From assembly GCA_035263025.1 (NCBI GenBank), contig DATFRR010000145.1:1-15381 (forward strand): a DNA stretch of 15,381 nucleotides, read 5' to 3'. Positions 5,907 through 13,126 of the stretch are shown here, one piece after another. Within the stretch, counting starts at the first letter, position 1. The number at the start of each line of letters is the position of its first letter. The notes below the pieces were generated by a model. That model was not told the DNA's origin. It saw nothing but the letters and a program-made list of their open reading frames with translations, and searched no databases. The position numbers were made by a program, and so were the translations under genes. This DNA is from DASQPR01 sp035263025. Its GTDB lineage: Bacteria; Actinomycetota; Actinomycetes; Mycobacteriales; Micromonosporaceae.

Positions 5907-6836
5907 GTGCTGACGGTCCTTGCCTGCGTACGGACGCCAGATGCGGCTCGGGCGGTGGCGGTGTGCGCCGACCGACTCGGCGTGAGCGGCTCAGTGCGCA
6001 CCGCGGTCACGTCGGTCGAGGCACTCGCGCGTCTCGCTGAGCGCCCTGCCGACCTGGTGTTCGTCGACGGGCCGCTGACGCGTCCCGATCCAGTCGGCTT
6101 CGTACGCCGTGCGATGGCCTACGCCCCGCGTGCCACGCTGGTCGTCTACGGCCTTCCGGAGCCAACCGTCGCGAGCGCTCTGATCTCCGCGGGAGCGCGC
6201 GGCGTCATTCGCGGCGGCGACACTGATCTCGTCACGGCGGTCACGAAGACCGTCTTGCTGCTCGGGCTGACCGACGCCGGAGCGCCCGCCGTGGAACGGC
6301 TGGGCCGGACCGACAACGGCCGCGTCGCGCGCGTCGACGCGGCAGTCAATGCCAACGGCGCGAGTGGTCACGCAGTCGCCGCGGCGGCCGCCGCCCGGCG
6401 CGACCGACCGAACGTCGCGGTAGCGCCGACCGCCGATCGCACCACACATCCGCTCGACGTACGCAACGGTGGCCCTGGCTTCACGGCGGCACGGGCGGTG
6501 TCCCCGACCACGCCGGTCGACATGACGACCGTTGCGATGCGCGGCACGCTTGCATCGGTTGGTGCGGCCGCTCGCGGTGCAGCGGCCGCGACGCTCGTCC
6601 CGCAGCAGCGCATGGACCTCGCCACTGGTGGTCCGCGGCCGCCCGCGCTGACCGAGCGTGAGTTGCAGGTGCTGCGCGGCATGGCGGACGGCAAGAGCAA
6701 CGCCGAGATCGGACGCGAGCTGTTCGTCTCCGAGGACACCGTCAAGACACACGCCCGGCGACTGTTCCGGAAGCTGGGCGCACGCGACCGCGCACATGCA
6801 GTCGCGTCCGGGTTCCGTACTGGCCTGGTGGGTTAG
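5907..6836 (+). CDS. BldM-like LuxR-family regulator with atypical receiver domain
   Basis: Predicted DNA-binding regulator of 309 residues. The C-terminal LuxR-type helix-turn-helix (about 248-309, with KSNAEIGRELFVSEDTVKTH) is very close to what I remember of Streptomyces BldM. Residues 1-121 look like a response-regulator receiver: VFVDG puts Asp54 at the phosphorylation position. However, the acidic pair normally near residues 8-9 is Val-Arg, and the conserved Lys position reads Gly (GARGVIRGG), so ordinary phosphorylation is doubtful. An Ala/Arg/Thr-rich linker of about 126 residues (122-247) separates the domains, whereas BldM has a short one. GTG 5907 is preferred to ATG 5901 on ribosome-binding-site spacing. 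The gene diverges from whiD, as a neighbouring pair would in Streptomyces. It is either a diverged BldM or a related orphan regulator. Confidence 0.85.
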   Translation: MLTVLACVRTPDAARAVAVCADRLGVSGSVRTAVTSVEALARLAERPADLVFVDGPLTRPDPVGFVRRAMAYAPRATLVVYGLPEPTVASALISAGARGVIRGGDTDLVTAVTKTVLLLGLTDAGAPAVERLGRTDNGRVARVDAAVNANGASGHAVAAAAAARRDRPNVAVAPTADRTTHPLDVRNGGPGFTAARAVSPTTPVDMTTVAMRGTLASVGAAARGAAAATLVPQQRMDLATGGPRPPALTERELQVLRGMADGKSNAEIGRELFVSEDTVKTHARRLFRKLGARDRAHAVASGFRTGLVG

Positions 6837-6845
6837 GCCGACCCG

Positions 6846-6865
6846 CCGCGGACCCTTCGCCGCGG
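6846..6865. terminator. Short GC hairpin between convergent genes
   Basis: CCGCGG, an 8-base loop and CCGCGG lie in the 34-base gap between the BldM-like stop and the DUF5319 stop. It is a weak candidate for a bidirectional terminator, with no clear T-run. Confidence 0.35.
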
Positions 6866-6870
6866 GTTGA

Positions 6871-7278
6871 TCAGGACGTCTCTGGCTCGGTCAGCGTGTC
6901 GTGCACGCCGTCCGCGTAGCCGCGCGCGTATTCCCAGGTCACGTAGTGCTCGGGATCGGGGTCGTAGGCCGGTTCGTGCACGCGCGGACGGCCCGACTCC
7001 AGTAGGTGACGCAGGTTGCTGCCGAGCAGGTCCCAGTCGAAGTAGTGCGGCTCGCGGCAGTCTTCACACTCAATGACCAGCCCTCGCACCCCGATCGGCG
7101 CGAGCAGCGCCTGGTAGATCTCCAGATCGGCGAGATCCTCGAGGACGTCTTCGCGCTCGGCGTCGCCCAGATGCTCGGGGTCGACCGGGTCGGCGTCCGC
7201 CGGGTCATCGAATCCGGCCAGCTCATCGGTCGGATCCGTGGGATCGCCGGCAAATGGGTCGATGGGCTCGTCGTGCAC
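6871..7278 (-). CDS. DUF5319 protein (conserved actinobacterial, unknown function)
   Basis: Acidic protein of 135 residues. The first 50 residues are Asp/Glu/Pro-rich and probably disordered. The conserved part includes EIYQALLAPIGVRGLVIEC, a C-X2-C pair (Cys71, Cys74) with His78 nearby that could bind a metal, FDWDLLGSNLRHLLE, and HEPAYDPDPEHYVTWEYARGYADG (in two parts), which I recognise from the family next to guaB in actinobacteria (Rv3412 type). No function is known to me. The start is GTG 7278: a TGA lies in frame two codons upstream, so no earlier start is possible. TACCGT (7285-7290, minus strand) lies exactly 6 bases before the GTG, so the mRNA may be leaderless. The gene diverges from guaB and converges on the BldM-like gene. 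Confidence 0.88.
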   Translation of the reverse strand: MHDEPIDPFAGDPTDPTDELAGFDDPADADPVDPEHLGDAEREDVLEDLADLEIYQALLAPIGVRGLVIECEDCREPHYFDWDLLGSNLRHLLESGRPRVHEPAYDPDPEHYVTWEYARGYADGVHDTLTEPETS

Positions 7279-7284
7279 CCCTCA

Positions 7285-7290
7285 ACGGTA
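7285..7290 (-). promoter_or_regulatory. Predicted -10 element, leaderless start of the DUF5319 gene
   Basis: TACCGT on the minus strand, then 6 bases, then GTG 7278. This TAnnnT-N6-start spacing is typical of leaderless actinobacterial genes. No good -35 is seen. Confidence 0.45.
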
Positions 7291-7437
7291 GACCGCTGGG
7301 GCGGAGCGGGACAGTGCGCCACGTGGATGGTGCGCGCTCCCGCGGGCCGCCCGTCGCAGGCCGGACGCGCCGAGGCCGCCGACGGTTCCGCGGCCGCCCG
7401 GCCCGTGCCGCTTGGATGACTCGTTCGGACGACTCGG

Positions 7438-7443
7438 TACGAT
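7438..7443 (+). promoter_or_regulatory. Predicted -10 element of guaB
   Basis: TACGAT fits TAnnnT and predicts a start at A7450, giving a 23-base leader that contains the ribosome binding site. A TTGGAT lies upstream at 7412-7417, but with a 20-base spacer that is too long, so the -35 is uncertain. Confidence 0.4.
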
Positions 7444-7458
7444 AGTTGCACCGCAGCC

Positions 7459-7464
7459 GAGGGG
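7459..7464 (+). promoter_or_regulatory. Ribosome binding site deciding the guaB start
   Basis: GAGGGG, 8 bases before GTG 7473. An in-frame TTG at 7446 has no such site and would precede the predicted transcript start. Confidence 0.6.
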
Positions 7465-7472
7465 AAGCCGCC

Positions 7473-9137
7473 GTGGATCTTTCGTACCCAGATCGCCCCG
7501 ACCGCCTCGATGCCGACCGCCCCGACGCGGACAGCTTCGATGGTGACCGCCTGGACGATGTCGACCGGTTCGATGCCGGCAGCCTCGCTGGCCACGCGCG
7601 GTTCGGGGAGGACCGCAGCCAGCCGGACCGCGACGCCTCGGAGACGCTGGCCGACGACCACCTACCGCTCGCGCTGACGTTCGATGACGTCCTGCTACTG
7701 CCCGCACATTGCGATCTCGATCCGAGCCAGGCGTCCACTACGACGCGGCTGACCCGGTCGATCGAGCTGTCCATCCCGCTGCTGTCCAGTGCCATGGACA
7801 CGGTCACCGAGGCGCGTATGGCGATCGCGATGGCACGGCTCGGTGGGCTCGGTGTGCTGCACCGGAACATGTCGATCGAAGACCAGGCGGCCCAGGTGGA
7901 CCTCGTGAAGCGGTCCGAGGCCGGCATGATTACCAATCCCGTGACGTGTTCGCCGGACGACACGATCCGTGACGTGGATGCGCTGTGCGGCAAATACCGG
8001 ATCTCCGGCGTACCGGTGATCGACACCGCTGGCCGCCTGATGGGCATCGTGACCAACCGTGACATGCGGTTTGTGGCCGACAAGTCGGCGCTGGTGCGCG
8101 ACGTGATGACGCGGATGCCACTAGTGACGGCGCGGGTCGGCGTGACCAAACAGGACGCGCTGGCGCTGCTGCAGCGGCACAAGGTCGAGAAGTTGCCGCT
8201 CGTCGACGACGATGACCGGCTGCGTGGGCTGATCACCGTCAAAGACTTCGCGAAGAGCGAGCAGTTCCCGAATGCGACGAAGGATCCGGCCGGACGGTTG
8301 CGCGTCGGCGCCGCGATCGGCGTCGGCGAGGACGCATACAAGCGTGCCCGCGCGCTGGTCGACGCCGGCGTTGACGTGCTGATGGTCGATCTCGCACACG
8401 GGCACAACAGTGCCGTCACGCAGATGATCGGGCGGCTCAAGCGCGACACGAACGTCGACATCGTGGGCGGCAACATCGCGACGTACGCGGGTGCCAAGGC
8501 ACTCGTGGATGCCGGCGCCGACGCGATCAAGGTCGGTGTCGGACCGGGCTCGATCTGCACCACGCGGGTGGTGGCCGGCGTCGGCGTACCCCAGGTCTCG
8601 GCGATCATGGAGGCGGCGCGCGCGGCTCGCCCGGCCGGCGTACCCGTGATCGGCGACGGCGGGATGCAATATTCCGGGGACATCGCGAAGGCGATCGTGG
8701 CCGGTGCCGACGTGGTGATGCTGGGCTCGCTGCTGGCCGGCTGCGAGGAGTCGCCCGGCGACCTGATCTTCATTAACGGCAAGCAGTTCAAGTCCTACCG
8801 CGGGATGGGATCGCTCGGCGCGCTGGCCGGGCTGCGCGGCGGCCAGCGCGGCGCGTCCTACTCGAAGGACCGCTACTTCCAGGCCGACGTGACCGCGGAA
8901 GACAAGCTGATCCCGGAGGGCATCGAGGGGCAGGTGCCGTTCCGCGGGCCGCTCGCCGCGGTCGCGCATCAGCTCGTCGGCGGCCTGCGCCAAGCCATGT
9001 ATTACACCGGCGCGGCGAACATCGAGGAGTTGCAGCGGCGCGGCCGGCTGGTCCGGATCACGTCGGCCGGACTCAAGGAGAGCCACCCGCACGACATCCA
9101 GATGACGGTGGAAGCACCGAACTACCACTCGCGCTGA
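7473..9137 (+). CDS. guaB: IMP dehydrogenase GuaB with Asp-rich N-terminal extension
   Basis: Oxidises IMP to XMP with NAD, the rate-limiting step of guanine nucleotide synthesis. The product has 554 residues from GTG 7473, longer than the roughly 490-530 usual for the family. The barrel begins at LTFDDVLLLPAHC (68-80). Two CBS domains (about 152-275) carry the usual regulatory module (ISGVPVID, GIVTNRD, EKLPLVDDDDRLRGLITVKD). The catalytic loop GVGPGSICTTR puts the active-site Cys at 362; GDGGMQYSGDIAKA and RGMGSLGAL complete the IMP site and flap region. All key residues are present. The first 60 residues are an unusual Asp/Arg-rich extension with five-residue units of the form D-R-x-D-A (residues 10-35). 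guaB3 follows after a 156-base gap, probably in the same unit, and DUF5319 diverges upstream. Confidence 0.97.
   Translation: MDLSYPDRPDRLDADRPDADSFDGDRLDDVDRFDAGSLAGHARFGEDRSQPDRDASETLADDHLPLALTFDDVLLLPAHCDLDPSQASTTTRLTRSIELSIPLLSSAMDTVTEARMAIAMARLGGLGVLHRNMSIEDQAAQVDLVKRSEAGMITNPVTCSPDDTIRDVDALCGKYRISGVPVIDTAGRLMGIVTNRDMRFVADKSALVRDVMTRMPLVTARVGVTKQDALALLQRHKVEKLPLVDDDDRLRGLITVKDFAKSEQFPNATKDPAGRLRVGAAIGVGEDAYKRARALVDAGVDVLMVDLAHGHNSAVTQMIGRLKRDTNVDIVGGNIATYAGAKALVDAGADAIKVGVGPGSICTTRVVAGVGVPQVSAIMEAARAARPAGVPVIGDGGMQYSGDIAKAIVAGADVVMLGSLLAGCEESPGDLIFINGKQFKSYRGMGSLGALAGLRGGQRGASYSKDRYFQADVTAEDKLIPEGIEGQVPFRGPLAAVAHQLVGGLRQAMYYTGAANIEELQRRGRLVRITSAGLKESHPHDIQMTVEAPNYHSR
7500..7577 (+). repeat. 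Pentad-coding repeat in the guaB 5' end
   Basis: Encodes DRLDA, DRPDA, DSFDG, DRLDDV and DRFDA in succession (residues 10-35), with 15-base units (one of 18) built on GACCGCCTCGATG-like sequence. It looks like a decayed tandem duplication within the coding region. Confidence 0.7.
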
Positions 9138-9159
9138 GGGCTTCGACGCCGCGACCGAG

Positions 9160-9185
9160 CCCCGACCCGCGCTCGCGTTTCGGGG
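9160..9185 (+). terminator. Weak hairpin between guaB and guaB3
   Basis: CCCCGA (9160-9165) and TCGGGG (9180-9185) with a 14-base loop. The stem is short and there is no T-run, so at most a partial attenuator. The rest of the 156-base gap shows nothing recognisable. Confidence 0.25.
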
Positions 9186-9283
9186 TCATGCGGTCAGATC
9201 CCGAGGTCTGCGCGACGGACGCCACCGTCGTGTTCGACAATGGAGCACTCCACGACTGATGGAACGGCGTGACTGATGACGGC

Positions 9284-9288
9284 GAGGA
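9284..9288 (+). promoter_or_regulatory. Ribosome binding site deciding the guaB3 start
   Basis: GAGGA, 5 bases before ATG 9294. The upstream in-frame ATG 9276 has no comparable site. Confidence 0.55.
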
Positions 9289-9293
9289 CCGGC

Positions 9294-10418
9294 ATGCGTG
9301 ACGTGGTCGAGATTGGGCTCGGCAAGAACGCCCAGCGCGGCTACCACCTAGACGACATCGCGATCGTGCCGAGCCGGCGCACCCGGGACGTGGACGACGT
9401 GTCGACGACGTGGCAGCTGGATGCGTACCCGTTCCGGATCCCGTGTGTCGCACACCCGTCGGACGCGACAATGAGCCCAAGCACGGCGGTGACCCTCGGT
9501 CAGCTCGGTGGCCTCGGCGTGTTGAACGCCGAGGGACTCTGGACGCGCTACGAGGATCCGTCCAAGGTGCTCGACGAACTGGCCGGGCTCGAGGAGCAGG
9601 GGCACGCCACGCGCCGGCTGCAGGAGGCGTACGCGGAGCCGATCCGGCCGGAGTTGATCGCGGAGCGGGTACGGGTGATCCGTGAGGGTGGCGTGACCGT
9701 GGCGGTACGCGTGAGCCCGCAGCACACCCTGTCGCTCGCGCCCGTGGTGCTCGACGCCGGCGTGGACATCCTCGTCATCCAGGGCACCCTGGTGTCCGCC
9801 GAGCACGTGTCCACAGTGGATGAACCGCTGAACCTCAAGGAGTTCATCGCCGACCTCGACCTGCCGTGCATCGTCGGCGGCTGTACGAACTACCAGACCG
9901 CCCTGCATCTCATGCGCACCGGCGCGGCCGGCGTGATCATCGGGGTAGGTGCCGACGAGTGGTCGACGACCGACCGGGTGCTCGGCATTCGCGTACCCAT
10001 GGCGAGCGCGATCGCGGACGCCGCCGCGGCACGGCGCGACTATCTCGACGAGACCGGCGGACGGTACGTGCACCTGATCGCCGACGGTGGAGTACGGACA
10101 TCGGGCGACATCGCGAAGGCGCTCGGGTGCGGTGCGGACGCCGTGATGCTGGGCGAGCCGCTGTCGGTGTGCGTCGACGCACCGGCCGGCGGCGCATGGT
10201 GGCACAGCGCGGCGAGCCATCCGAACCTCCCGCGCGGCGCGTTCGCGGCGGCGGACGGCGCCGAGCCGCTCGGTTCGATGGAACGGTTGCTCTTCGGTCC
10301 GTCCGACGATCCAGACGGGGGCCTGAATCTATTCGGCGGACTGCGTCGCGCGATGGCCAAGTGCGGATACCGCGACTTGAAGGAGTTCCAGAAGGTCGGG
10401 TTGGTGCTCGACCGGTGA
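9294..10418 (+). CDS. guaB3: GuaB3-family IMP dehydrogenase-related protein
   Basis: Paralogue of IMP dehydrogenase, 374 residues from ATG 9294 (380 from ATG 9276). It keeps the barrel (DDIAIVPSRRTRDVDDVST near the start, IADGGVRTSGDIAKALGCGADAVMLG at 262-287 in two parts, GGLRRAMAKCGYRDLKEFQKVGL at the end) but has no CBS domains. In the catalytic loop the position of the IMP dehydrogenase Cys is Ser224 (GVGADEWSTT, 217-226), so classical catalysis through a covalent XMP intermediate is not expected. The Mycobacterium GuaB3 sequence I remember also lacks this Cys, so the loss may be general in actinobacteria. Its role is unclear; a regulatory or different nucleotide function is possible. It follows guaB on the same strand, probably co-transcribed. 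The remainder is well conserved, so it is not a decaying gene. Confidence 0.92.
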   Translation: MRDVVEIGLGKNAQRGYHLDDIAIVPSRRTRDVDDVSTTWQLDAYPFRIPCVAHPSDATMSPSTAVTLGQLGGLGVLNAEGLWTRYEDPSKVLDELAGLEEQGHATRRLQEAYAEPIRPELIAERVRVIREGGVTVAVRVSPQHTLSLAPVVLDAGVDILVIQGTLVSAEHVSTVDEPLNLKEFIADLDLPCIVGGCTNYQTALHLMRTGAAGVIIGVGADEWSTTDRVLGIRVPMASAIADAAAARRDYLDETGGRYVHLIADGGVRTSGDIAKALGCGADAVMLGEPLSVCVDAPAGGAWWHSAASHPNLPRGAFAAADGAEPLGSMERLLFGPSDDPDGGLNLFGGLRRAMAKCGYRDLKEFQKVGLVLDR

Positions 10419-10514
10419 CGCGGTGGCCGGTCGCTTGACCACCATGATCCACTGGGCGGTGGAATCGAAGTCGCCATCTGGTCGAGATGCCACCTTGTAG
10501 CGGATCATGGAGGG

Positions 10515-10556
10515 GGCGCGCGCCCACGGCGCTGCGGGAACGCCGCGTCGCGCGCC
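10515..10556. terminator. GC-rich stem between convergent guaB3 and DUF72 genes
   Basis: GGCGCGCG (10515-10522) pairs with CGCGCGCC (10549-10556), and an inner CGGCG/CGCCG (10527-10531, 10541-10545) can extend the structure. It lies in the 151-base gap between two converging stops, so it may end both transcripts. There is no T-run. Confidence 0.4.
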
Positions 10557-10569
10557 ACGGCGCGAGCGC

Positions 10570-11439
10570 CTAGACGCCAAGCAGCTTGCGCAGCTGTGCG
10601 GCGTTGCGTTGGGCGAAGTCGTCGCGGCAGTTGTTCATCAGAACGTGCACCGCCGCCGCCTCGCGCGAAAGCCGCTCCAGCTTGGGTACCCAGCCTTCGA
10701 GCTCCTTCTCGGAGTATTCGTAGCCGAACTTCTCGTAGATGTTCCTGCTCGTCCACTTGTCGCTGTGGCCGTGGAACCGCACGACAGCGAGATCGCTCGT
10801 CGCGACTAACACGGGCGGGATCGACGATCGGTGGCCCTGCGGCATGTCGACGCTCACGAACGGCAATCGGTGGCGCGTGAGGAAGTCGATCGTTTCGGTC
10901 TGGTTGTCGCCGTCGAACCAGCTTGCGTTGCGCAACTCGACGACGGCACGCAGTGGAGCGCACCGCTTCGCGACCTCGACTAGATAGCTCTTGTTGTCGC
11001 GGCGAATGCCGAACCACGGTGGGAACTGGAACAGGATCGCCCCGAGCTTGCCGGCCTCCACGAGCGGATCGAGCGCGGACAAGAACCGCGTCCACACATC
11101 TTCGTACGCCTGCGGGGTGAGGTCGCCCGGGTAGATGTTCGCCTTGTCGGTCTCGGGTCGAAGGTCCTTGTAGAGCGCACTGGGCCGGGTCGGGTGACCG
11201 GTCAGCATGCTGAATGCCTTGATATTGAACGTAAAGTCCTCGGGTGTCCGCTCCGCCCAGCGCGCCGCGGTCGCCTCGGCCGGTGGTGAGTAATACGTCG
11301 AGTCCACCTCGACGAGCGGGAACTGCTTCGCGTAGTAGTTCAGCCGCTTCTCCGGCGTGTCGGCAGTCTGCGGATACCACCCCGATTCGAGCAGCGTCTT
11401 GTCGGTCCAGGACGCGGTGCCGACCAGGATGTCTCCCAT
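10570..11439 (-). CDS. DUF72 family protein (YecE-like TIM-barrel)
   Basis: Soluble protein of 289 residues of the DUF72/YecE family, whose biochemical role is not established as far as I know. Recognisable family segments: ILVGTASWTDKT near the start, VEVDSTYYSPP, NIKAFSMLTGHP, LFQFPPWFG, VELRNASWF, the region VVRFHGHSDKW, and HVLMNNCRDDFAQRNAAQLRKLL at the end (in parts). All parts of the domain appear present. The start is ATG 11439; an in-frame GTG 11454 would add five residues but overlaps the predicted promoter. TTGATC (11468-11473) and GACAAT (11446-11451), 16 bases apart, lie upstream, with 6 bases between GACAAT and the ATG, so a leaderless mRNA is predicted. The gene diverges from guaA and converges on guaB3; the link to guanine synthesis is only positional. 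Confidence 0.9.
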   Translation of the reverse strand: MGDILVGTASWTDKTLLESGWYPQTADTPEKRLNYYAKQFPLVEVDSTYYSPPAEATAARWAERTPEDFTFNIKAFSMLTGHPTRPSALYKDLRPETDKANIYPGDLTPQAYEDVWTRFLSALDPLVEAGKLGAILFQFPPWFGIRRDNKSYLVEVAKRCAPLRAVVELRNASWFDGDNQTETIDFLTRHRLPFVSVDMPQGHRSSIPPVLVATSDLAVVRFHGHSDKWTSRNIYEKFGYEYSEKELEGWVPKLERLSREAAAVHVLMNNCRDDFAQRNAAQLRKLLGV

Positions 11440-11445
11440 AACAGT

Positions 11446-11473
11446 ATTGTCCACCGGGTACCGACAAGATCAA
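11446..11473 (-). promoter_or_regulatory. Predicted promoter of the DUF72 gene (leaderless)
   Basis: Minus strand: TTGATC, 16-base spacer, GACAAT, then 6 bases to ATG 11439. Both hexamers match 4 of 6 consensus bases. Confidence 0.5.
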
Positions 11474-11539
11474 CACGTGCGGCGCCGAGCCGCGGGCGAA
11501 ACGCGCGCGCGGCGGCGAAGGCGTGCCCGGCGCGCCGAC

Positions 11540-11545
11540 TACGCT
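11540..11545 (+). promoter_or_regulatory. Predicted -10 element of guaA (leaderless)
   Basis: TACGCT, then 6 bases, then ATG 11552. The TAnnnT-N6-ATG spacing predicts transcription starting on the A of the start codon. No clear -35, and no good ribosome binding site. Confidence 0.5.
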
Positions 11546-11551
11546 AGGGCG

Positions 11552-13102
11552 ATGAGCCAGCCGCGTCCGGTTCTCGTCATCGACTTCGGCGCCCAGTACG
11601 CCCAACTCATCGCGCGACGGGTCCGTGAGGCGCGGGTCTACTCCGAGGTCGTACCGCACACGATGCCGGTGCCGGAGATGCTGGCGCGCAACCCGGCGGC
11701 GATCATCCTGTCCGGCGGACCGGCCAGCGTGTACGAACCCGGCGTTCCCGATGTCGATCCATCGCTCTACCGGACCGACGTGCCGCTGTTCGGCATCTGC
11801 TACGGCTTTCAATTGATGGCGCGCGCGCTCGGCGGAACGGTCGCGAAGACCGGACTCCGCGAGTTCGGCGGCACGCCGCTGACCGTGACGCGTCGCGGCG
11901 TGCTGTTCGACGGCCTACCGGAGCGGCAGGACGTTTGGATGAGCCACGGTGACGCGGTCACCGTCGCACCGGCCGGTTTCATGGTCACCGCCACGTCCGC
12001 GGGTGCCGCGGTCGCCGGATTCGAGGACGTTACTCAACGACAGGCCGGTGTGCAGTTCCATCCCGAGGTCGCGCACACCAGCCACGGCCAAGCCGTACTC
12101 GAACACTTCCTCTACGAGGTGGCCGGCATCGCGCCGACGTGGACTCCGGAGTCCATCGTCGAGGAGCAGGTTGCCGCTATTCGCGCACAGGTCGGCACGA
12201 AGGAAGTCATCTGCGGCCTGTCCGGTGGCGTCGACTCGGCCGTCGCGGCGGCGCTCGTCCACAAGGCGGTCGGCGATCAGCTCACGTGTGTATTCGTCGA
12301 CCACGGTCTGTTGCGCGCCGGCGAGGCGGAGCAGGTCGAGAAGGACTACGTCGCGGCCACCGGCATCCGGCTGAAGGTCGTCGACGCGTCGGAGCAGTTT
12401 CTCGCCGCGCTCGCCGGAGTGTCGGATCCAGAGCGGAAGCGCAAGATCATCGGACGTGAGTTCATCCGGGTCTTCGAGCGCGCCGCGCGCGAGGTCGCTG
12501 CCGCCGGCGACGTGGAGTTTCTGGTGCAGGGCACCCTCTATCCGGACGTGGTGGAGTCCGGCGGCGGTGCCGGGACGGCAAACATCAAGTCGCACCACAA
12601 CGTCGGCGGGTTGCCCGATGATCTGCGGTTCGAGCTCGTCGAGCCGTTGCGGAAGCTGTTCAAGGACGAGGTGCGCGCGATCGGCACGGAACTCGGATTG
12701 CCCGAGGCGATGGTGTGGCGGCATCCGTTCCCGGGACCGGGGCTCGCGATCCGGATCATCGGTGAGGTCACCCGCGACCGCCTCGCGGTGCTGCGCGCCG
12801 CCGATCAGATCGCACGCGACGAGTTGCTCGCGTCCGGGCGTGACCGCGACGTGTGGCAGTTCCCCGTCGTACTGCTCGCGGACGTACGCAGCGTCGGCGT
12901 ACAGGGCGACGGCCGCTCGTACGGTCATCCGGTAGTCCTCCGCCCAGTGTCAAGCGAGGATGCCATGACGGCGGACTGGTCACGATTGCCCTACGACCTC
13001 GTGGCCCGCATCTCCACGCGCATCACCAACGAAGTGGCCGAGGTCAATCGCGTCGTACTCGATGTGACGAGCAAGCCACCCGGCACCATCGAATGGGAGT
13101 GA
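11552..13102 (+). CDS. guaA: GMP synthase (glutamine-hydrolysing)
   Basis: Converts XMP to GMP using ATP and glutamine. The 516-residue product is full length with both domains. The N-terminal class I amidotransferase has the nucleophile Cys83 in GICYGFQ and the His170/Glu172 pair in QFHPEVAH. The C-terminal ATP-pyrophosphatase has the P-loop SGGVDS (224-229), then FVDHGLLR, and the dimerisation/XMP-binding end with GGLPDDLRFELVEPL, HPFPGPGLAIRI and the family's KPPGTIEWE terminus. The start is ATG 11552, where the conserved PVLVIDFGAQYAQLIARRVRE begins; the open frame extends 65 codons upstream but those residues are not GuaA-like. With no real ribosome binding site and a -10-like hexamer 6 bases upstream, the mRNA may be leaderless. 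It lies near guaB but under its own promoter, separated by guaB3 and DUF72. Confidence 0.97.
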   Translation: MSQPRPVLVIDFGAQYAQLIARRVREARVYSEVVPHTMPVPEMLARNPAAIILSGGPASVYEPGVPDVDPSLYRTDVPLFGICYGFQLMARALGGTVAKTGLREFGGTPLTVTRRGVLFDGLPERQDVWMSHGDAVTVAPAGFMVTATSAGAAVAGFEDVTQRQAGVQFHPEVAHTSHGQAVLEHFLYEVAGIAPTWTPESIVEEQVAAIRAQVGTKEVICGLSGGVDSAVAAALVHKAVGDQLTCVFVDHGLLRAGEAEQVEKDYVAATGIRLKVVDASEQFLAALAGVSDPERKRKIIGREFIRVFERAAREVAAAGDVEFLVQGTLYPDVVESGGGAGTANIKSHHNVGGLPDDLRFELVEPLRKLFKDEVRAIGTELGLPEAMVWRHPFPGPGLAIRIIGEVTRDRLAVLRAADQIARDELLASGRDRDVWQFPVVLLADVRSVGVQGDGRSYGHPVVLRPVSSEDAMTADWSRLPYDLVARISTRITNEVAEVNRVVLDVTSKPPGTIEWE

Positions 13103-13103
13103 T

Positions 13104-13121
13104 GGATCGCGCCGCCGATCC
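13104..13121. terminator. Small hairpin between guaA and the racemase gene
   Basis: GGATCG, 6-base loop, CGATCC in the 24-base gap between converging stops. It could serve both strands; weak, no T-run. Confidence 0.35.
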
Positions 13122-13126
13122 GCCGA

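Noticed and set aside
7223..8791. Minus-strand open frame of 522 codons over guaB
   Set aside because: Ser/Arg-rich low-complexity product; guaB on the plus strand is certain and the DUF5319 gene overlaps it in another frame.
10329..10508. Small minus-strand frame (about 59 codons from ATG 10508) overlapping the guaB3 end
   Set aside because: The first 25 residues look protein-like, but there is no ribosome binding site and most of it is antisense to guaB3. It could be a remnant, but I cannot support it.
10505..11812. Minus-strand open frame of 435 codons over DUF72 and the guaA start
   Set aside because: It is out of frame with the real DUF72 gene on the same strand and has no recognisable family.
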